Assembly (NCBI GenBank): GCA_002710685.1
Contig: PALD01000050.1
Coordinates: 62,001-126,000, forward strand
Origin: Cytophagaceae bacterium
GTDB lineage: Bacteria > Bacteroidota > Bacteroidia > Flavobacteriales > Flavobacteriaceae
Length of the DNA: 64,000 nt
Reading direction: 5' to 3'
Shown: positions 63,138 to 64,000 of the stretch, piece by piece
How the letters are laid out: every line of letters starts with the position of its first letter
Position numbering within the stretch: the stretch's first letter is position 1
Notes under the pieces: generated by a model
Seen by the model: the letters and a program-made list of their open reading frames with translations, nothing else
Databases searched by the model: none
Told to the model about the DNA's origin: nothing
Made by a program: the position numbers and the translations under genes

Positions 63138-63154
63138 TGTTTTAGAGTTTTTGG

Positions 63155-63868
63155 TTATGATTTAATTATTTTCTTTTTTAATTTTCTAATGGTTGGCGAG
63201 GAGGTGTACCACAGCAGGAATCCGCTTAACACCGTAATCAATCCCAAGAGCGAAAACGCCCTTAATACAATGGTATTGAAATTGTCGCGCGTGTCATAAT
63301 CCATTGTGTGGGTCATCCATAAAAAGTCGAACCAACGCCACGCTCGATGCCTTACAGTCTGGAATTTTCCGTCTGTTACCGAAACATAAGCATTAAGAGC
63401 TTCATCGGTATCATATGAAATAACATAGGCTGGCAATAGCTTTTCCCGATATTCGTGATAGTCGTCCACTTCGGTTATTTTTTCGATGTTGGCGACTTTC
63501 AAACCATCTTTCATATAGTTTTTGGCAACAGACAAGGCCTCTTCTTCCGTAATATTTTTTTTTGCTTTCCCAGTTTTTGCACTGTACAATTTTTGATTGT
63601 TTATCCAGTAATAAGGCTCGTTGTTGATGTCCCTAATTTCGATACTTCCAATGCCTTCAGGATTGTTTATTTGTGAAGGACTTATTAAATCATCAAAGGC
63701 TTTGGGCACGTAATCTAAATTACAGAATTGGTCACCGTGAATGTCGTCTATGTTTGTCCAACTGAAATACATTCCGCTAATGGTCCAAAACAGGAACTGT
63801 ACCCCCAAAAAGAGCCCCAAATATCTGTGGGTCTTTCGTATTTTTAGTGCGGTTTTCCTTTTCACCAT
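63155..63868 (-). CDS. PepSY domain membrane protein
   Basis: The 237-residue protein has a membrane helix near the N-terminus (YLGLFLGVQFLFWTISGMYFSW) and another near the C-terminus (FSLLGLITVLSGFLLWYTSS). Between them lie one or two PepSY-like alpha/beta units (ITEEEALSVAKNYMKDGLKVANIEKITEV). This is the PepSY-associated TM type often encoded next to copper exporters. Its start lies two bases beyond the stop of the upstream ATPase gene, so the genes are co-transcribed. The biochemical role is unproven. Confidence 0.87.
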   Translation of the reverse strand: MVKRKTALKIRKTHRYLGLFLGVQFLFWTISGMYFSWTNIDDIHGDQFCNLDYVPKAFDDLISPSQINNPEGIGSIEIRDINNEPYYWINNQKLYSAKTGKAKKNITEEEALSVAKNYMKDGLKVANIEKITEVDDYHEYREKLLPAYVISYDTDEALNAYVSVTDGKFQTVRHRAWRWFDFLWMTHTMDYDTRDNFNTIVLRAFSLLGLITVLSGFLLWYTSSPTIRKLKKKIIKS

Positions 63869-63870
63869 CT

Positions 63871-64000
63871 TTAAAGTTTTAACGAACGTAACCGCAAAGC
63901 GTTCATAATAACGGAAACTGAACTAAAGCTCATTGCCAAAGCCGCTATCATTGGTGATAATAACAACCCGAAAATAGGGAACAAAACACCTGCTGCGATT
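63871..64000 (-). CDS. C-terminal end of a second P1B-type ATPase (partial)
   Basis: The last 42 codons of a gene entering from beyond the right edge read [40 protein letters not shown], then a stop at 63871-63873. This is the same C-terminus as CopA at 57016 ([35 protein letters not shown]) with many substitutions, so it is a distinct copper/silver-type ATPase. It is the upstream neighbour of the PepSY gene in the same operon. Confidence 0.88.
   Translation of the reverse strand, partial: IAAGVLFPIFGLLLSPMIAALAMSFSSVSVIMNALRLRSLKL

Noticed and set aside
167..64000. Many long open frames antisense to or within the listed genes (for example 2061-2915 plus, 9720-10235 minus, 35893-36450 plus, 48782-49207 plus)
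   Set aside because: They overlap clearly recognised genes, have compositions of frame shadows and show no domain or signal features.
1..64000. CRISPR arrays, insertion sequences and rRNA genes
   Set aside because: No regularly spaced repeats, no transposase reading frame and no rRNA-like sequence were found; the only DNA mobility gene is the tyrosine recombinase.

Overview
The window looks like a chromosome segment of a marine member of the Flavobacteriaceae (Bacteroidota). Evidence: tandem SusC/SusD pairs with a sulfatase-rich polysaccharide utilization operon, strings of 800-residue FtsX/MacB-type permeases, TA-N2-TTTG type promoters, and close-packed genes with weak Shine-Dalgarno sites. 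All identifications come from reading the sequence and its translations; no database search was run.

Region 1 (1-24.3 kb): a sensor kinase and a sigma-54 response regulator (minus strand) stand back to back with a long plus-strand export operon. The operon holds a membrane fusion protein, an ABC ATPase, seven consecutive paralogous permeases, a second ABC ATPase and a TolC-like outer membrane factor. A -24-like sigma-54 box lies just before the operon, so the two-component pair probably drives it. Each permease appears to carry two FtsX units, so each could be a complete membrane core served by the shared ATPases, adaptor and TolC. This array is the most unusual part of the host DNA.

Region 2 (24.3-29.3 kb): a PLP-dependent decarboxylase, a DUF1080 lipoprotein, and a TrkH/TrkA-type potassium uptake pair.

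Region 3 (29.3-54.3 kb): a leftward operon of about 20 kb encodes SusC, SusD, SusC, SusD, a DUF1735-like surface lipoprotein, two sulfatases, an NPP-type phosphodiesterase and three more sulfatases. A GH97 gene broken by a one-base frameshift points away from it, followed by a convergent GH3 gene. Together they suggest uptake and desulfation of a sulfated glycan.

Region 4 (54.36 kb to the right edge): a mobile island. It begins at a tRNA-Leu(UAG) remnant whose 3' part is intact, followed by paired direct repeats and a tyrosine recombinase, then a copper-resistance cargo. The cargo is an M90 peptidase, CopZ-like chaperone, CopA ATPase, Cys-rich four-helix copper protein, an AraC regulator with an N-terminal CxxC domain, a small membrane protein, a CusB-like adaptor, DUF305 and PepSY membrane proteins, and the end of a second P-type ATPase. 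The island is visibly more AT-rich and lacks the GGCTTTCGCC / GCTTTCGCGAAAGC / TTGGCTTAAGCCAA palindromes scattered over the rest of the window. Its other end lies outside the window.
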